A stretch of DNA of 64,000 bases from positions 2,294,001 through 2,358,000 of the forward strand of contig NZ_LT906479.1 of NCBI RefSeq assembly GCF_900187015.1, read 5' to 3'. The stretch comes from Serratia ficaria. Lineage in GTDB: Bacteria; Pseudomonadota; Gammaproteobacteria; Enterobacterales; Enterobacteriaceae. Made by a program: the position numbers and the translations under genes. Within the stretch, counting starts at the first letter, position 1. Every line of letters begins with the position of its first letter. Of this stretch, positions 49,267-60,275 are shown piece by piece. A model generated the notes under the pieces. That model had not been told where the DNA came from. It was given only the letters and a program-made list of their open reading frames with translations, and did no database searches.

Positions 49267-50300
49267 GCGGCGATGTCCTTGGCTTCCAGCGCGGCAACCT
49301 GCTCACGCCATTGGGTTTGCTCCGGCTGTCCTTCGGTGCGCTGACCGTACAGCTGGGCTATCTGCGTGCCGTCGGCGGCGAACAGCTCCAGGCTGGTCAC
49401 GATGCCGTCTTTGGTCGGTTTGCGGGTGATCCAGCTTTCGGCGATCGCCCCTTCGATCAGGTGCAGGGTGAAGCGGCGATTAAACACGTTAATCCAGCCT
49501 TCCTGCGGCATCAGACGCTCGATCTGGCCGGTGAAAATCTGCACGCAGCCGCGGTTGCCGACGAAGATCATGATTTCGTTCTGCAACTGCTGCGCGGCGT
49601 TTAACAGCTGCGACAGCGCGCCGTTGTCTACCCGGTAGGCCAGATCGTCGCCGACGGCGCGGAACGCCTGTTGGCGCGTCAGCTTATTGCGGCTCAGCAG
49701 TTGGAAGAACTGATGCACGTCGGTCATCTCGCGCCATTCGCGGTCGATCCGGTCCGCGTCGGTCGCGGCATCGTCGGCGGCGGCCGCCGCGGCGGGCTGC
49801 AGCTGCAGCGGCGGATTTTCGGCGCTCTGGTGGCGCTCGATCAGCGACATCCAGGCCGCCAGATCGGTTTCGTCGGTGGTGTACACCTTATGCAGCGCAT
49901 CGCCCTGATGATCGAAGAACTGAATGCTGTGGCGCACGCCGCGCTTGTTGGTTTCGCTCATGGCGAAAACGCTGGCCCACTGGTTGAGGAACAGGCGCAG
50001 ATCCAGCTCGCGCGGGTTGAGGATCAGCCCGGCATGGCCGTTGAGGTGCTGGTTGCGGTAGCGACCCATCTGTTCATGCACCGCATAGCTGTTGCGGGTA
50101 ATGGATTTGGTGACGCCGACCTGTTCGAGCTCGGTCAACAGGGTGCGGGCGTCGGCCTGCAGGCGGCGACTGTCATGGCCGACGCGGGCGTGGGTCAGCG
50201 CCGCTTCGCTGACGCCGAGGATCTCCGCCAGGTCGCGGGCGTATTTGCCCGGATTGTCGATTTTGGCCTGCTGGTAGCGTTCATACAGGGTATTGCTCAT
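49263..50300 (-). CDS. hmuS: Haem-degrading or haem-carrier protein HmuS/HemS
   Basis: 345-residue cytosolic protein of the HemS/ChuS family that receives imported haem, storing it or opening the ring. Two related halves are visible, each with a segment of the type L-x-x-x-G-x-x-x-V followed by N-R-x-x, e.g. [20 protein letters not shown] near 98 and [20 protein letters not shown] near 255. The proximal His is expected near residue 196. ATG 50300 gives the conserved [13 protein letters not shown]; the frame runs on to 50327 without homology. Confidence 0.93.
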   Translation of the reverse strand: MSNTLYERYQQAKIDNPGKYARDLAEILGVSEAALTHARVGHDSRRLQADARTLLTELEQVGVTKSITRNSYAVHEQMGRYRNQHLNGHAGLILNPRELDLRLFLNQWASVFAMSETNKRGVRHSIQFFDHQGDALHKVYTTDETDLAAWMSLIERHQSAENPPLQLQPAAAAAADDAATDADRIDREWREMTDVHQFFQLLSRNKLTRQQAFRAVGDDLAYRVDNGALSQLLNAAQQLQNEIMIFVGNRGCVQIFTGQIERLMPQEGWINVFNRRFTLHLIEGAIAESWITRKPTKDGIVTSLELFAADGTQIAQLYGQRTEGQPEQTQWREQVAALEAKDIAA

Positions 50301-50366
50301 GCGTTGTTCTCCTGCGCTGTGATGCAAACGGCGGACAAGCCGCTTGTCCGCCCGGTAGTCAAAAAG

Positions 50367-52454
50367 TTACCACTGGTAGCTGACCAGCAGCTTGGCGTTG
50401 CGGCCATCCTGCGGTATGCCCTGCGGCGAGTAGTATTCCTTATCGAAGGCGTTGCCCAGCACCAGGGTGGTGGTGACGCCCTGCAGGCGATCGCGCCCTT
50501 TGTAGCTCAGATAGAAATCATTGACGCCATAGCCCGCCTGTTCGGCGACGCCGGTGGCAACATGGGTGGAACGTTGGGCGAAGGTGGCCACCCAGCCGGT
50601 GGACAGGCCGGTTTCGCCCAGCGGCACGTCCAGCGAGCTGGTGACGGTGTCCGGGTTAATGGTGCTCAGCCAGTCGCCGGTCGCCTCATCTTTCCCCCGG
50701 GTGCGGTTATAGGCCAGATCCCAGCCAAACAGCGGCGTCTTGTAGCTGAGCGTAGCATCCCAGCCCCAGATTTTTGCGCGGTCGATGTTGGTTGAGAAGG
50801 TGGTGCAGCTGATGCAATACGGGCCGCGCGGGCCACGCCCCAGCTCCATGGTGACGTCGGTGGTGATGTAGTCTTTGGCCTTGGTGTCGAAATAGCTGGC
50901 TTTGAACTGCAGGCTGTCGCTGGCTAACAGCACATCGTCAAAACGCAACCCAAAACCGTATTCCTGCGTTTCATTGGTTTCCGGTTTCAGATTCGGATTG
51001 GGTACCCAATAGTTGGTTATGGTGGTTGGCCCCATAGGAATCGAGAAATGCTTGGAGTCGTTGTACATCTCACCCATGGTGGGCGCCCGGAATGCCTGGG
51101 AATAGGAGCCGAACAGCATCAGCCAATCGGTCGGGGTAACGCTGATGGCGCCGCGAGACGACCATTTATCGGCATCGACATCGGCGTAACCGTCGCTGGA
51201 GCCTTTGTAATTATCATAACGGGTGCCGGCGAGCAGGGTGACCGGCAGGTCGCGCAGCGTAATCTCATCCTGCAGCCAGCCGGAAGCGAAATTGATTTTC
51301 GCCTGGGGGAAGCTTTCGGTCGCGCCGCCCGGGGTTTGTTCCTGCTTGTACGCTTCGGTGCCGTAAGTAAACAGGTGAGAGGCGAAGGTATCGGCAAACA
51401 GGCGGGTGCGGTTTTCCAACTTGGCGCCGCGGGTGGTTTGTTTGCGGTTTTCGTCTTCGCTGCCGGCGGCATGCGCGTTGATTTCCACGTCGGAGTAATA
51501 GATTTTGGCTTCGGCGTCCAGCCACTCCTGACCCACGGGTTTCAACTTATAGCTCAGTGCGGCATCGCGTTGAATTGTTGAACGGTCGGTCATCAGGTTA
51601 CCGCTTGAACTGGCGGATTCCTGCGGGTTCTTCGGTTCCTGGGCGCTGTTGTTGTAATAGCGCAGGTTGCCGGTCAGCGATTGGTTATCGTCGATTTTCC
51701 AGGTGCCCTTGGCCAACACATTGCTGATGGTTTCGTCGTTTGGCGCATCGAAACCGTTGCCCTGCCGCAGGTCGCCGACGTCGCGGGTGCCGAACGACAG
51801 CAGCCCGTCGAGGCTGTCGGTCCTGCCATAGGCGCTGGCGCCCATGCCCAGGCTGTGATCGCCGCTGCCGGCGGTGCCGTAAACCCGGTAGCCGCTATCA
51901 TGGCCCGGCAACAGCAGGTCGGCGGCGTCGACGGTTTCATAGGAAACAACGCCGCCCAGCGCGCCGCTGCCGTACAGCAGGGCGGAAGGGCCGCGCACCA
52001 CTTCGATACGCTTCACCAAACCGGGATCCAGGAAGGTGCCGTTGATATGGCCGGTATCGGTGCCCTGACGGATACCGTCTACCAGCGTCAGCACGCCGCG
52101 GCGGTCGTAACCGCGCATCATCAGGTCCTGGCCGTTGCTGCGGCCGGTGCCGGTAACGCTAATGCCCGGTACGCGGCGCAGCATATCGGCGGCGGTGGCG
52201 GCGGTTTGGCTTTCGGGCGTATCGCCCTCGATCACCGTCACCATCATTGGCGCTTCAAAACTGCTGCGCTGATTGCCGGTGGCGACCACGGTCAGGGTTT
52301 CGTCGGCGGACGGTTTTTTTTTGTCGGTTTCCGCGGCGGCAGAAGTAGAAGAAGTGGTGCTGGTGGTTTGTGCCAGAGCCACCGTAGGCAGAGCGCAGGC
52401 AATCGCCAGACTCAATGCGGAAAAACGCAGCCGGGTGGAAATTGTCAGAGGCAT
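50367..52454 (-). CDS. hemR: TonB-dependent haem receptor HemR
   Basis: 695-residue outer-membrane receptor. Signal peptide to about LPTVALA-Q. The TonB box is likely DETLTVVATG near residue 50, then the plug domain (MMRGYDRRGVLTLVDGIRQG near 112, RIEVVRGPSALLYGSGALGG near 150). The barrel contains the haem-receptor markers FRAPTMGEMY and NPNLKPETNE near 465-500, with the haem His expected in the adjacent loops, and it ends on a Trp (VSYQW). Gap to hmuS 66 bp, and to hemP 93 bp. Confidence 0.93.
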   Translation of the reverse strand: MPLTISTRLRFSALSLAIACALPTVALAQTTSTTSSTSAAAETDKKKPSADETLTVVATGNQRSSFEAPMMVTVIEGDTPESQTAATAADMLRRVPGISVTGTGRSNGQDLMMRGYDRRGVLTLVDGIRQGTDTGHINGTFLDPGLVKRIEVVRGPSALLYGSGALGGVVSYETVDAADLLLPGHDSGYRVYGTAGSGDHSLGMGASAYGRTDSLDGLLSFGTRDVGDLRQGNGFDAPNDETISNVLAKGTWKIDDNQSLTGNLRYYNNSAQEPKNPQESASSSGNLMTDRSTIQRDAALSYKLKPVGQEWLDAEAKIYYSDVEINAHAAGSEDENRKQTTRGAKLENRTRLFADTFASHLFTYGTEAYKQEQTPGGATESFPQAKINFASGWLQDEITLRDLPVTLLAGTRYDNYKGSSDGYADVDADKWSSRGAISVTPTDWLMLFGSYSQAFRAPTMGEMYNDSKHFSIPMGPTTITNYWVPNPNLKPETNETQEYGFGLRFDDVLLASDSLQFKASYFDTKAKDYITTDVTMELGRGPRGPYCISCTTFSTNIDRAKIWGWDATLSYKTPLFGWDLAYNRTRGKDEATGDWLSTINPDTVTSSLDVPLGETGLSTGWVATFAQRSTHVATGVAEQAGYGVNDFYLSYKGRDRLQGVTTTLVLGNAFDKEYYSPQGIPQDGRNAKLLVSYQW

Positions 52455-52547
52455 GGGGCAACTCTCCGTATGTTTTTAACATATCAATAGATTTGCTGGC
52501 TGCCTGGATCAAAAGGATCGGGGTGGCTGGCGTTTGGGGGATCTTTA

Positions 52548-52736
52548 TTATTTGGTCAGGATCAATTTTCCGGCTTTGGTCTGCCGCAGCTGATAGCGCT
52601 GGCCCTGATGGGTAATAACCGCCACGCCGTCGGCGCCGAGCAGCTGGGCGCTGTCATAACAAGGGTGCGGTTCTGCGCTGCGTCCGGCGGGAACGCCGGC
52701 GGCGGGCAGGTTGTTGTTGGGATTATCCATCGTCAT
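52548..52736 (-). CDS. hemP: Haemin uptake protein HemP
   Basis: 62-residue small protein of the HemP/YdiE family. SAQLLGADGVAVITHQGQRYQLRQTKAGKLILTK is split here as SAQLLGADG, HQGQRYQLR and TKAGKLILTK, all family markers. It is the first gene of the haem locus, 38 bp downstream of a Fur box; its role in other bacteria is regulatory, promoting receptor expression. ATG 52730 is a possible shorter start. E. coli keeps only this gene (ydiE) at the same place. Confidence 0.92.
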   Translation of the reverse strand: MTMDNPNNNLPAAGVPAGRSAEPHPCYDSAQLLGADGVAVITHQGQRYQLRQTKAGKLILTK

Positions 52737-52773
52737 TCGTTTATAAAACAGACCATTAAATGGTAATTAATAT

Positions 52774-52792
52774 CAAAGTGATAATCATTATC
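52774..52792. promoter_or_regulatory. Fur box of the hem/hmu locus
   Basis: CAAAGTGATAATCATTATC contains the perfect core GATAATCATTATC and matches 16 of 19 consensus positions. Confidence 0.88.
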
Positions 52793-52899
52793 ATGTGAAC
52801 GAAAGGTTACATCAAGGGAAATTTTCTTACCGATTGAACCTTTTTGCAGGAAATGCGTCTGGCGACGGGCCGGGGGGCGTCGGCCCGCGAGGCATCGGG

Positions 52900-53385
52900 T
52901 TATTTCAGCAGGGTTTCGATGCGGTCGAACAGGCGTTCGGGCTTGGTGATCGGGGCGAAGCGCGTGGCCCGCTGGCCGTCGGCGGTGAGCAGGAACTTGG
53001 TGAAATTCCACTTGATGCGCCGACTGCCGAGCACCCCGGGCGCCAGGCGTTTCAACTCATTGAACAGCGGGTGGGCGCCGGGGCCATTGACCTCGATTTT
53101 ACCGAACAGCGGGAAACTGACGCCGTAATTCAGGGTGCAGAAGTCGGCTATCTCCAGCGGGTCGCCCGGCTCCTGGGCGCCGAACTGATTGCAGGGGAAG
53201 CCCAACACCATCAGGCCGCGCTCGCGGTAGTATTGCCACAGGTTCTCCAGCCCGCGGTACTGCGGCGTGAAACCGCACTTGCTGGCGGTATTGACCACCA
53301 GATAGGCGCGGGCGGGGAAGTCGCCCAGCGTTTTATGTTCGCCCTGCAGCGTGACGCAGGGGATGGATAACAGTGAATGAATCAT
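52900..53385 (-). CDS. Glutathione peroxidase family protein (second copy)
   Basis: 161-residue thioredoxin-fold peroxidase. The peroxidatic Cys is C37 in NTASKCGFTPQY; FPCNQFGAQEPG carries the Gln and a further Cys that could act as the resolving residue, and IKWNFTKFLL the Trp-Asn. It resembles BtuE but is shorter by 22 residues and clearly a distinct paralog. It is a single gene between the haem locus and aroH. The physiological reductant is unknown. Confidence 0.9.
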   Translation of the reverse strand: MIHSLLSIPCVTLQGEHKTLGDFPARAYLVVNTASKCGFTPQYRGLENLWQYYRERGLMVLGFPCNQFGAQEPGDPLEIADFCTLNYGVSFPLFGKIEVNGPGAHPLFNELKRLAPGVLGSRRIKWNFTKFLLTADGQRATRFAPITKPERLFDRIETLLK

Positions 53386-53487
53386 GCCGGGGCTCCGATC
53401 CTTGCCTGGGGGCTGCGGTGGTGGTTATCAGTATAGATGAGCGGGGGAAGGCGGAAAAGCCGGGGCGAGGGCGCCCCGGCTGCGAAG

Positions 53488-54534
53488 TCAGAAACGCGTA
53501 TCGACCGCGTCCGCCAGCATCGCCAGCAGCTGTTCGCTGTCGGACCAGCTCAGGCAGGGATCGGTGATCGACTGGCCATAGGTCAGCGGCTGGCCGGCAA
53601 CGATTTTCTGCGTGCCTTCCACCAGGAAACTTTCCGCCATCACGCCGGCGATGGCGGCGGAGCCGGCGCGGATCTGCTGGCAGACGTTTTCGGCGACTTC
53701 CAGCTGGCGGCGATGCAGCTTCTGGCAGTTGCCGTGGCTGAAGTCGATCACCAACTGTTCGGGCAGGTCGAATTCGCGCAGGTTGTCGCAGGCGGCCACG
53801 ATGTCGGTGGCGTGGTAGTTCGGCGTTTTGCCGCCGCGCATGATGATGTGGCCATAAGGGTTGCCGCTGGTCTGGTAGATGGTCATCTGGCCGTTTTTGT
53901 CCGGCGAGAGGAACATATGCCCGGCGCGCGCCGCGCGAATGGCGTCGATGGCGATGCGCGTGTTGCCGTCGGTGCCGTTTTTGAAACCGACCGGGCAGGA
54001 CAGCGCGGAAGCCATTTCACGGTGGATCTGGCTTTCGGTGGTGCGTGCGCCGATGGCGCCCCAGCTGATCAGATCGGCGATGTATTGCCCGACCACCATA
54101 TCCAGGAACTCGGTGGCGGTCGGCAGGCCGAGCTGGTTCACCTCCAGCAGCAGGCGGCGCGCCATTTCGATGCCGCGGTTAACCTGGAAGGTGCCGTCCA
54201 GCGCCGGATCGGAAATCAGGCCTTTCCAGCCCACCACGGTGCGCGGTTTCTCAAAGTAGGTGCGCATCACGATTTCCAGCCGATCCTGGTAGCGAGCGCG
54301 CAGGGCGTTCAGCCGGCCGGCGTAGTCGATGGCGGCGTCGAGATCGTGGATGGAGCAGGGGCCAATCACCACCAGCAGGCGGCGGTCTTCACCGGTCAGG
54401 ATTTTTTCAATGCGTTTTCGTGACGCGGTCACGTTATCGGCGATATCCGCCGAGATCGGCAGCTTATCGGCCAGCGCTTGCGGCGTGACGAGGCTGTCGA
54501 TGCGCGCGGTCCGCAGTTCATCTGTTTTGTGCAT
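53488..54534 (-). CDS. aroH: 3-deoxy-7-phosphoheptulonate synthase, AroH type
   Basis: 348-residue DAHP synthase that condenses phosphoenolpyruvate and erythrose 4-phosphate at the entry of the shikimate pathway. It is assigned to the Trp-sensitive AroH by position next to ppsR and by the MHKTDELRTARIDSLVTPQA start and VDTRF end, which match E. coli AroH. LLVVIGPCSIHD near residue 58 carries the metal Cys, and MRTYFEKPRTVVGWKG near 90 binds phosphate. ATG 54534 is the conserved start. I see no convincing TrpR operator upstream. Confidence 0.94.
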   Translation of the reverse strand: MHKTDELRTARIDSLVTPQALADKLPISADIADNVTASRKRIEKILTGEDRRLLVVIGPCSIHDLDAAIDYAGRLNALRARYQDRLEIVMRTYFEKPRTVVGWKGLISDPALDGTFQVNRGIEMARRLLLEVNQLGLPTATEFLDMVVGQYIADLISWGAIGARTTESQIHREMASALSCPVGFKNGTDGNTRIAIDAIRAARAGHMFLSPDKNGQMTIYQTSGNPYGHIIMRGGKTPNYHATDIVAACDNLREFDLPEQLVIDFSHGNCQKLHRRQLEVAENVCQQIRAGSAAIAGVMAESFLVEGTQKIVAGQPLTYGQSITDPCLSWSDSEQLLAMLADAVDTRF

Positions 54535-54724
54535 GATTATCTCTGGAAACTGTTCTTCTCTGCGGCGGAGTGCCGGGAAGTGATGGCGATCACAATAACG
54601 CAAAAATCGCTGAATTCAACCGTAGAGATGATGTTCTGTTGATCAAAGCCGCTAAAAAAAGCACGAAAAACGCCGGCGGCGGTGAAATCAACGGCGTGCG
54701 GCAGGGGCTTCCTGCCGCCGTAGC

Positions 54725-55546
54725 TCAGAACATGCGGCGGCTCATGCCGAGGATATCGAGGATCTTGGTCGAAATTTCCTCGACGGAATAGTTGGTGGTG
54801 TTCAGGTAGCGGATCTGGTTTTGGCGAAACAGCGCCTCGACCTCGGCGATTTCCATGCGGCATTGGCGCAGCGAGGCATAGCGGCTGTTTTCACGCCGTT
54901 CTTCGCGGATGGCGGCCAGGCGCTCCGGATCTATGGTCAGGCCGAAGAGCTTGTGCTGAAACGGCTTCAGCGACGCGGGGAGGTGCAAATTGTCCATATC
55001 GTCGGCGATAAACGGATAGTTGGCGGCGCGAATGCCGAACTGCATCGCCAGGTACAGGCTGGTGGGCGTTTTGCCGCAGCGCGAGACGCCCAGCAGGATC
55101 ACCTGCGCCTGATCGAGATTGCGCAGCGAGATGCCGTCATCGTGCGCCAGCGTGTAATCGATGGCGGCGATGCGCGCATCGTATTTGCCGAGATTGCTGG
55201 CCGTCAGGCCGTGGGTGCGGTTCGGCACCGGCGTCGGCTCCACCTCCAGTTCGTCCTGCAGCGGGCCGACCAGCGCCTGCACGATATCCTGGCAGAAGCC
55301 TTCGCTTTGCACGATGACGTCGCGCACCTCCAGCGAGATGATCGAATAAAACACCAGCGGCCTGACGCCGGTGGCCCGATAAATATCGTTGATTTGCTGA
55401 CAAACCGCGCGCGCGCGCGCCTCGGTTTCCACGAACGGCAGCGTGAAGGTCGTGGCCGTAACCGGAAACTGTGACAATACCGCATGCCCCAGCACTTCAG
55501 CGGTGATCGCCGTACCATCCGAAATATAAAAAACGCTTCTTTCCAC
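54725..55546 (-). CDS. ppsR: PEP synthetase regulatory protein (kinase/pyrophosphorylase)
   Basis: 273-residue DUF299 enzyme that inactivates PpsA by ADP-dependent phosphorylation and reactivates it by phosphate-dependent removal. The P-loop GVSRCGKT is at residues 153-160. [20 protein letters not shown] at the start and [17 protein letters not shown] near 225 are family blocks. The start is GTG 55546, 6 bp after AAGGAG; the frame continues to 55711 but homology begins at the GTG. It is divergent from its target gene ppsA. Confidence 0.94.
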   Translation of the reverse strand: MERSVFYISDGTAITAEVLGHAVLSQFPVTATTFTLPFVETEARARAVCQQINDIYRATGVRPLVFYSIISLEVRDVIVQSEGFCQDIVQALVGPLQDELEVEPTPVPNRTHGLTASNLGKYDARIAAIDYTLAHDDGISLRNLDQAQVILLGVSRCGKTPTSLYLAMQFGIRAANYPFIADDMDNLHLPASLKPFQHKLFGLTIDPERLAAIREERRENSRYASLRQCRMEIAEVEALFRQNQIRYLNTTNYSVEEISTKILDILGMSRRMF

Positions 55547-56056
55547 CCGAGGCTCCTTACCTGAAAACGGTGTTCCTGCTGTAATCGCTGGCCCCATCAT
55601 GTGCTGCGGACGATCGGTCGGTAAAGGGGCGGGTAAAAAAATTGTGACGACAGCGGGGATTGCGCGCGGCGGCCGCAGCGCGCCCTGGACGATATTGAAA
55701 TAATATTTCATTTTTTATCAAGGGGCGTTTCATGGTATCCGGCGCCGTCGGTCTGAGGTTTTGGCGCTATTTTCGCCAAAAAGGGTATCGTTTGCATGGC
55801 CTTTAAATTTGCAGTTTAAAAACTACTTAATTTGTTGAGAATTAAGCTTTTAGTGCCATTGGGAACGGTTCCCATGAAAATCAGCCGCTTAGGTAATTCT
55901 CTTAAAATCCACTTTCTGCGGCGGGTTGATCGATTCACCTTTCCATTTCCTATGGATCATTGTGCTAGTCTGGTTCGGCTCCGTTTTTAGCGGCGCTTTT
56001 AAAGCAAGCGAATTAAATCCGTCTATACCCTACTGATAGCAATAAGGATTGTCTCG
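55547..56056. other. Divergent ppsR/ppsA control region
   Basis: 510 bp without a gene. It contains the 15-bp palindrome TGGGAACGGTTCCCA at 55860-55874, a possible Cra-type or other LacI-family operator (E. coli ppsA is activated by Cra), and an AT-rich stretch around 55800-55860. Confidence 0.55.
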
Positions 56057-58435
<2,379 letters not shown>

Positions 58436-58464
58436 CGCCCTCGGGGCTATTTGACGTTTTCGCT

Positions 58465-58494
58465 AAAAGCCGCGGCTCAGGTCGCGGCTTTTTT
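58465..58494 (+). terminator. Intrinsic terminator of ppsA
   Basis: AGCCGCG (58468-58474) and CGCGGCT (58483-58489) with TTTTT after the stem, 30 bp past the stop. Confidence 0.88.
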
Positions 58495-58548
58495 ATTTCC
58501 GCATGTAAAAAGCCGGCGGTAAAATAAGCATGTCGGCGGAAAAAGAAT

Positions 58549-58659
58549 AAAAAAAAGCCCATCAAAAGATGGGCAAAGACTACACACAGCAATTCACATG
58601 TATGGCATTACATTGTTTGGAAAGCTTGCTTTAAAATCAGTGATTTGAAGCAATAGATG
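58549..58659 (-). ncRNA. rprA: RprA small RNA
   Basis: The minus strand ends with AATTGCTGTGTGTAGTCTTT, then GCCCATC-TTTT-GATGGGC and eight T, matching the 3' half of E. coli RprA almost base for base. The 5' part forms a stem (TTGCTT and AAGCAA around an inner repeat), as in E. coli, where it pairs with rpoS mRNA to open its leader. A TATTAT -10 box lies just upstream of the proposed start near 58659. The position between ppsA and ydiK fits E. coli gene order. The 5' end is approximate. Confidence 0.9.
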
Positions 58660-58694
58660 GCCATAATACTAGGTATTCCGGCGCCATTAGTCAT

Positions 58695-58708
58695 TAAGAA
58701 TCATCCTA
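58695..58708. promoter_or_regulatory. RcsB box upstream of rprA
   Basis: TAAGAATCATCCTA is a near-perfect RcsB/RcsAB box (TAAGAATATTCCTA, two differences), 36-49 bp upstream of the RprA start, as expected for Rcs activation. The rest of 58709-58921 shows nothing further. Confidence 0.78.
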
Positions 58709-58921
58709 ATCGATAGCGGCGTTATCTTTTTATTTTGCGCTGCGTTGGATTTTTGTTTGATCGGAAAAGATGTCTTTAATCGGCATGTTTAATTGGCCGC
58801 CGACGGGAATTGATTTAACCCGAAGGCTATTCGGCGAATATGCCTTAAAGGCGTCGGCAATCAATAATGCAGGGAGGGGGCGTGATATGCCGCCCGACGA
58901 ACCGGGCGGCAGGCGGAAGGG

Positions 58922-60022
58922 TTACATCTCTTCCAGATTTTTCTCCACCTCTTTCAGGTCGGCGCTCGGCTCCGGCGCTTCGTCCATCCAGGCGGTGAGC
59001 AGGCGATAAGACACCGCCAACACCACCGGACCGATGAACAGGCCGATCAGTCCGAAGGCCAGCAGGCCGCCGATCACGCCCGACAGGATCAACAGCATCG
59101 GCAAATCGGCGCCCATGCGGATCAACACCGGCCGCAGCACGTTATCCAGCGTGGCGACCACGCAGCTCCACACCAGCAACACGGTGCCCCAGGTGGTGTC
59201 GCCGCTCCAATAGAGCCAAATGATGGCCGGCACCAACACGAACAATGGCCCCAGCTGCGCCACGCAGCAGATGAAGATCAGCACCGTCAGCAGGGTGGCG
59301 GCCGGAATGCCGGTCACCGCCAGACCGATGCCGCCCAGCACCGATTGCACCAGCGCCGTCACCACCACGCCCAGCGCCACCGCGCGGATCGCCTGGCCGC
59401 CCAGCAGCACCGCCGCGTCGCCGCGTTCGGCGCCCAGGCGCACCGCAAAGTGACGGATGCCCAACGCGACCTGTTCGCCGCGCGCGTACAGCAGCACGCT
59501 GAACAGCAGCATCAGGGTACAGTGCAGCAGCAGGCGGCCGATATGCGCCGCCTGCGCGACGAACCAGGTGGCGGTTTGGCCGAAATACGGCTGCACTTTC
59601 GCCAGCAGCGCCGCGCCGCCGGCGTTAACCAGCGTGTGATAGCTGTTGTAGACCTTATTGCCGATCATCGGGATCGACTGCAGCCAGGCCAGATCGGGGA
59701 TATGCAGCTTGCCGGGCGTGCTGGCCCAGGCGATCACCGGCGCGCTGTTGTCCACCAGGCTGCTGATCATCAGCGAAATCGGCAGGATGAACAGCAGGAT
59801 CAGCAGCAGCGTCATGACCACCACCGCCAGCGAACGCCGGCCCCACAGCAGTTTTTGCAGCTTGATCAACAACGGCCAGGTGGCGATGACCACCATGCCC
59901 GCCCAGGCAAAGCCGAGAATGAAGGGTTGAATGACCCAAAAACAGGCGACGATCATGATGGCGATAAACAGCACGCCGAAAATAATTCGCGGTAAGTCGT
60001 AACGCGAGTGCGGAAGTGGCAT
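58922..60022 (-). CDS. ydiK: YdiK, AI-2E transporter (PerM) family protein
   Basis: 366-residue membrane protein of the AI-2 exporter-like superfamily, with about eight helices. Hallmarks are IQPFILGFAWAGMVVIATWP near residue 30, the long soluble part between about 90 and 150, and DLPMLLILSGVIGGLLAFGL near 312. The charged C-terminal tail is PEPSADLKEVEKNLEEM. Its substrate is unknown. It is divergent from ydiJ with about 250 bp between the starts. Confidence 0.92.
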   Translation of the reverse strand: MPLPHSRYDLPRIIFGVLFIAIMIVACFWVIQPFILGFAWAGMVVIATWPLLIKLQKLLWGRRSLAVVVMTLLLILLFILPISLMISSLVDNSAPVIAWASTPGKLHIPDLAWLQSIPMIGNKVYNSYHTLVNAGGAALLAKVQPYFGQTATWFVAQAAHIGRLLLHCTLMLLFSVLLYARGEQVALGIRHFAVRLGAERGDAAVLLGGQAIRAVALGVVVTALVQSVLGGIGLAVTGIPAATLLTVLIFICCVAQLGPLFVLVPAIIWLYWSGDTTWGTVLLVWSCVVATLDNVLRPVLIRMGADLPMLLILSGVIGGLLAFGLIGLFIGPVVLAVSYRLLTAWMDEAPEPSADLKEVEKNLEEM

Positions 60023-60275
60023 CAGTGGGTTCTCATCCTGGTCAGTTAAATCCTTGGCACCTTTTAATCATGGTGCATACCGGCCGATTTTCACAGCCCG
60101 CCGGCGCGTTTTTCCGCGCAGCCGGCGGTGCGGCGATAAGGGCAATAATGTGAATGCCTTCACTAAACGAGTATGTTAGTTTTTACCATCAATAAAAAAT
60201 AGGGTGGGTCTGAATAAAGACCTGATTCAGCGTTTTCAGCGCATAAAAATTAGACAGACAGGGTCAAAAAAGCGA

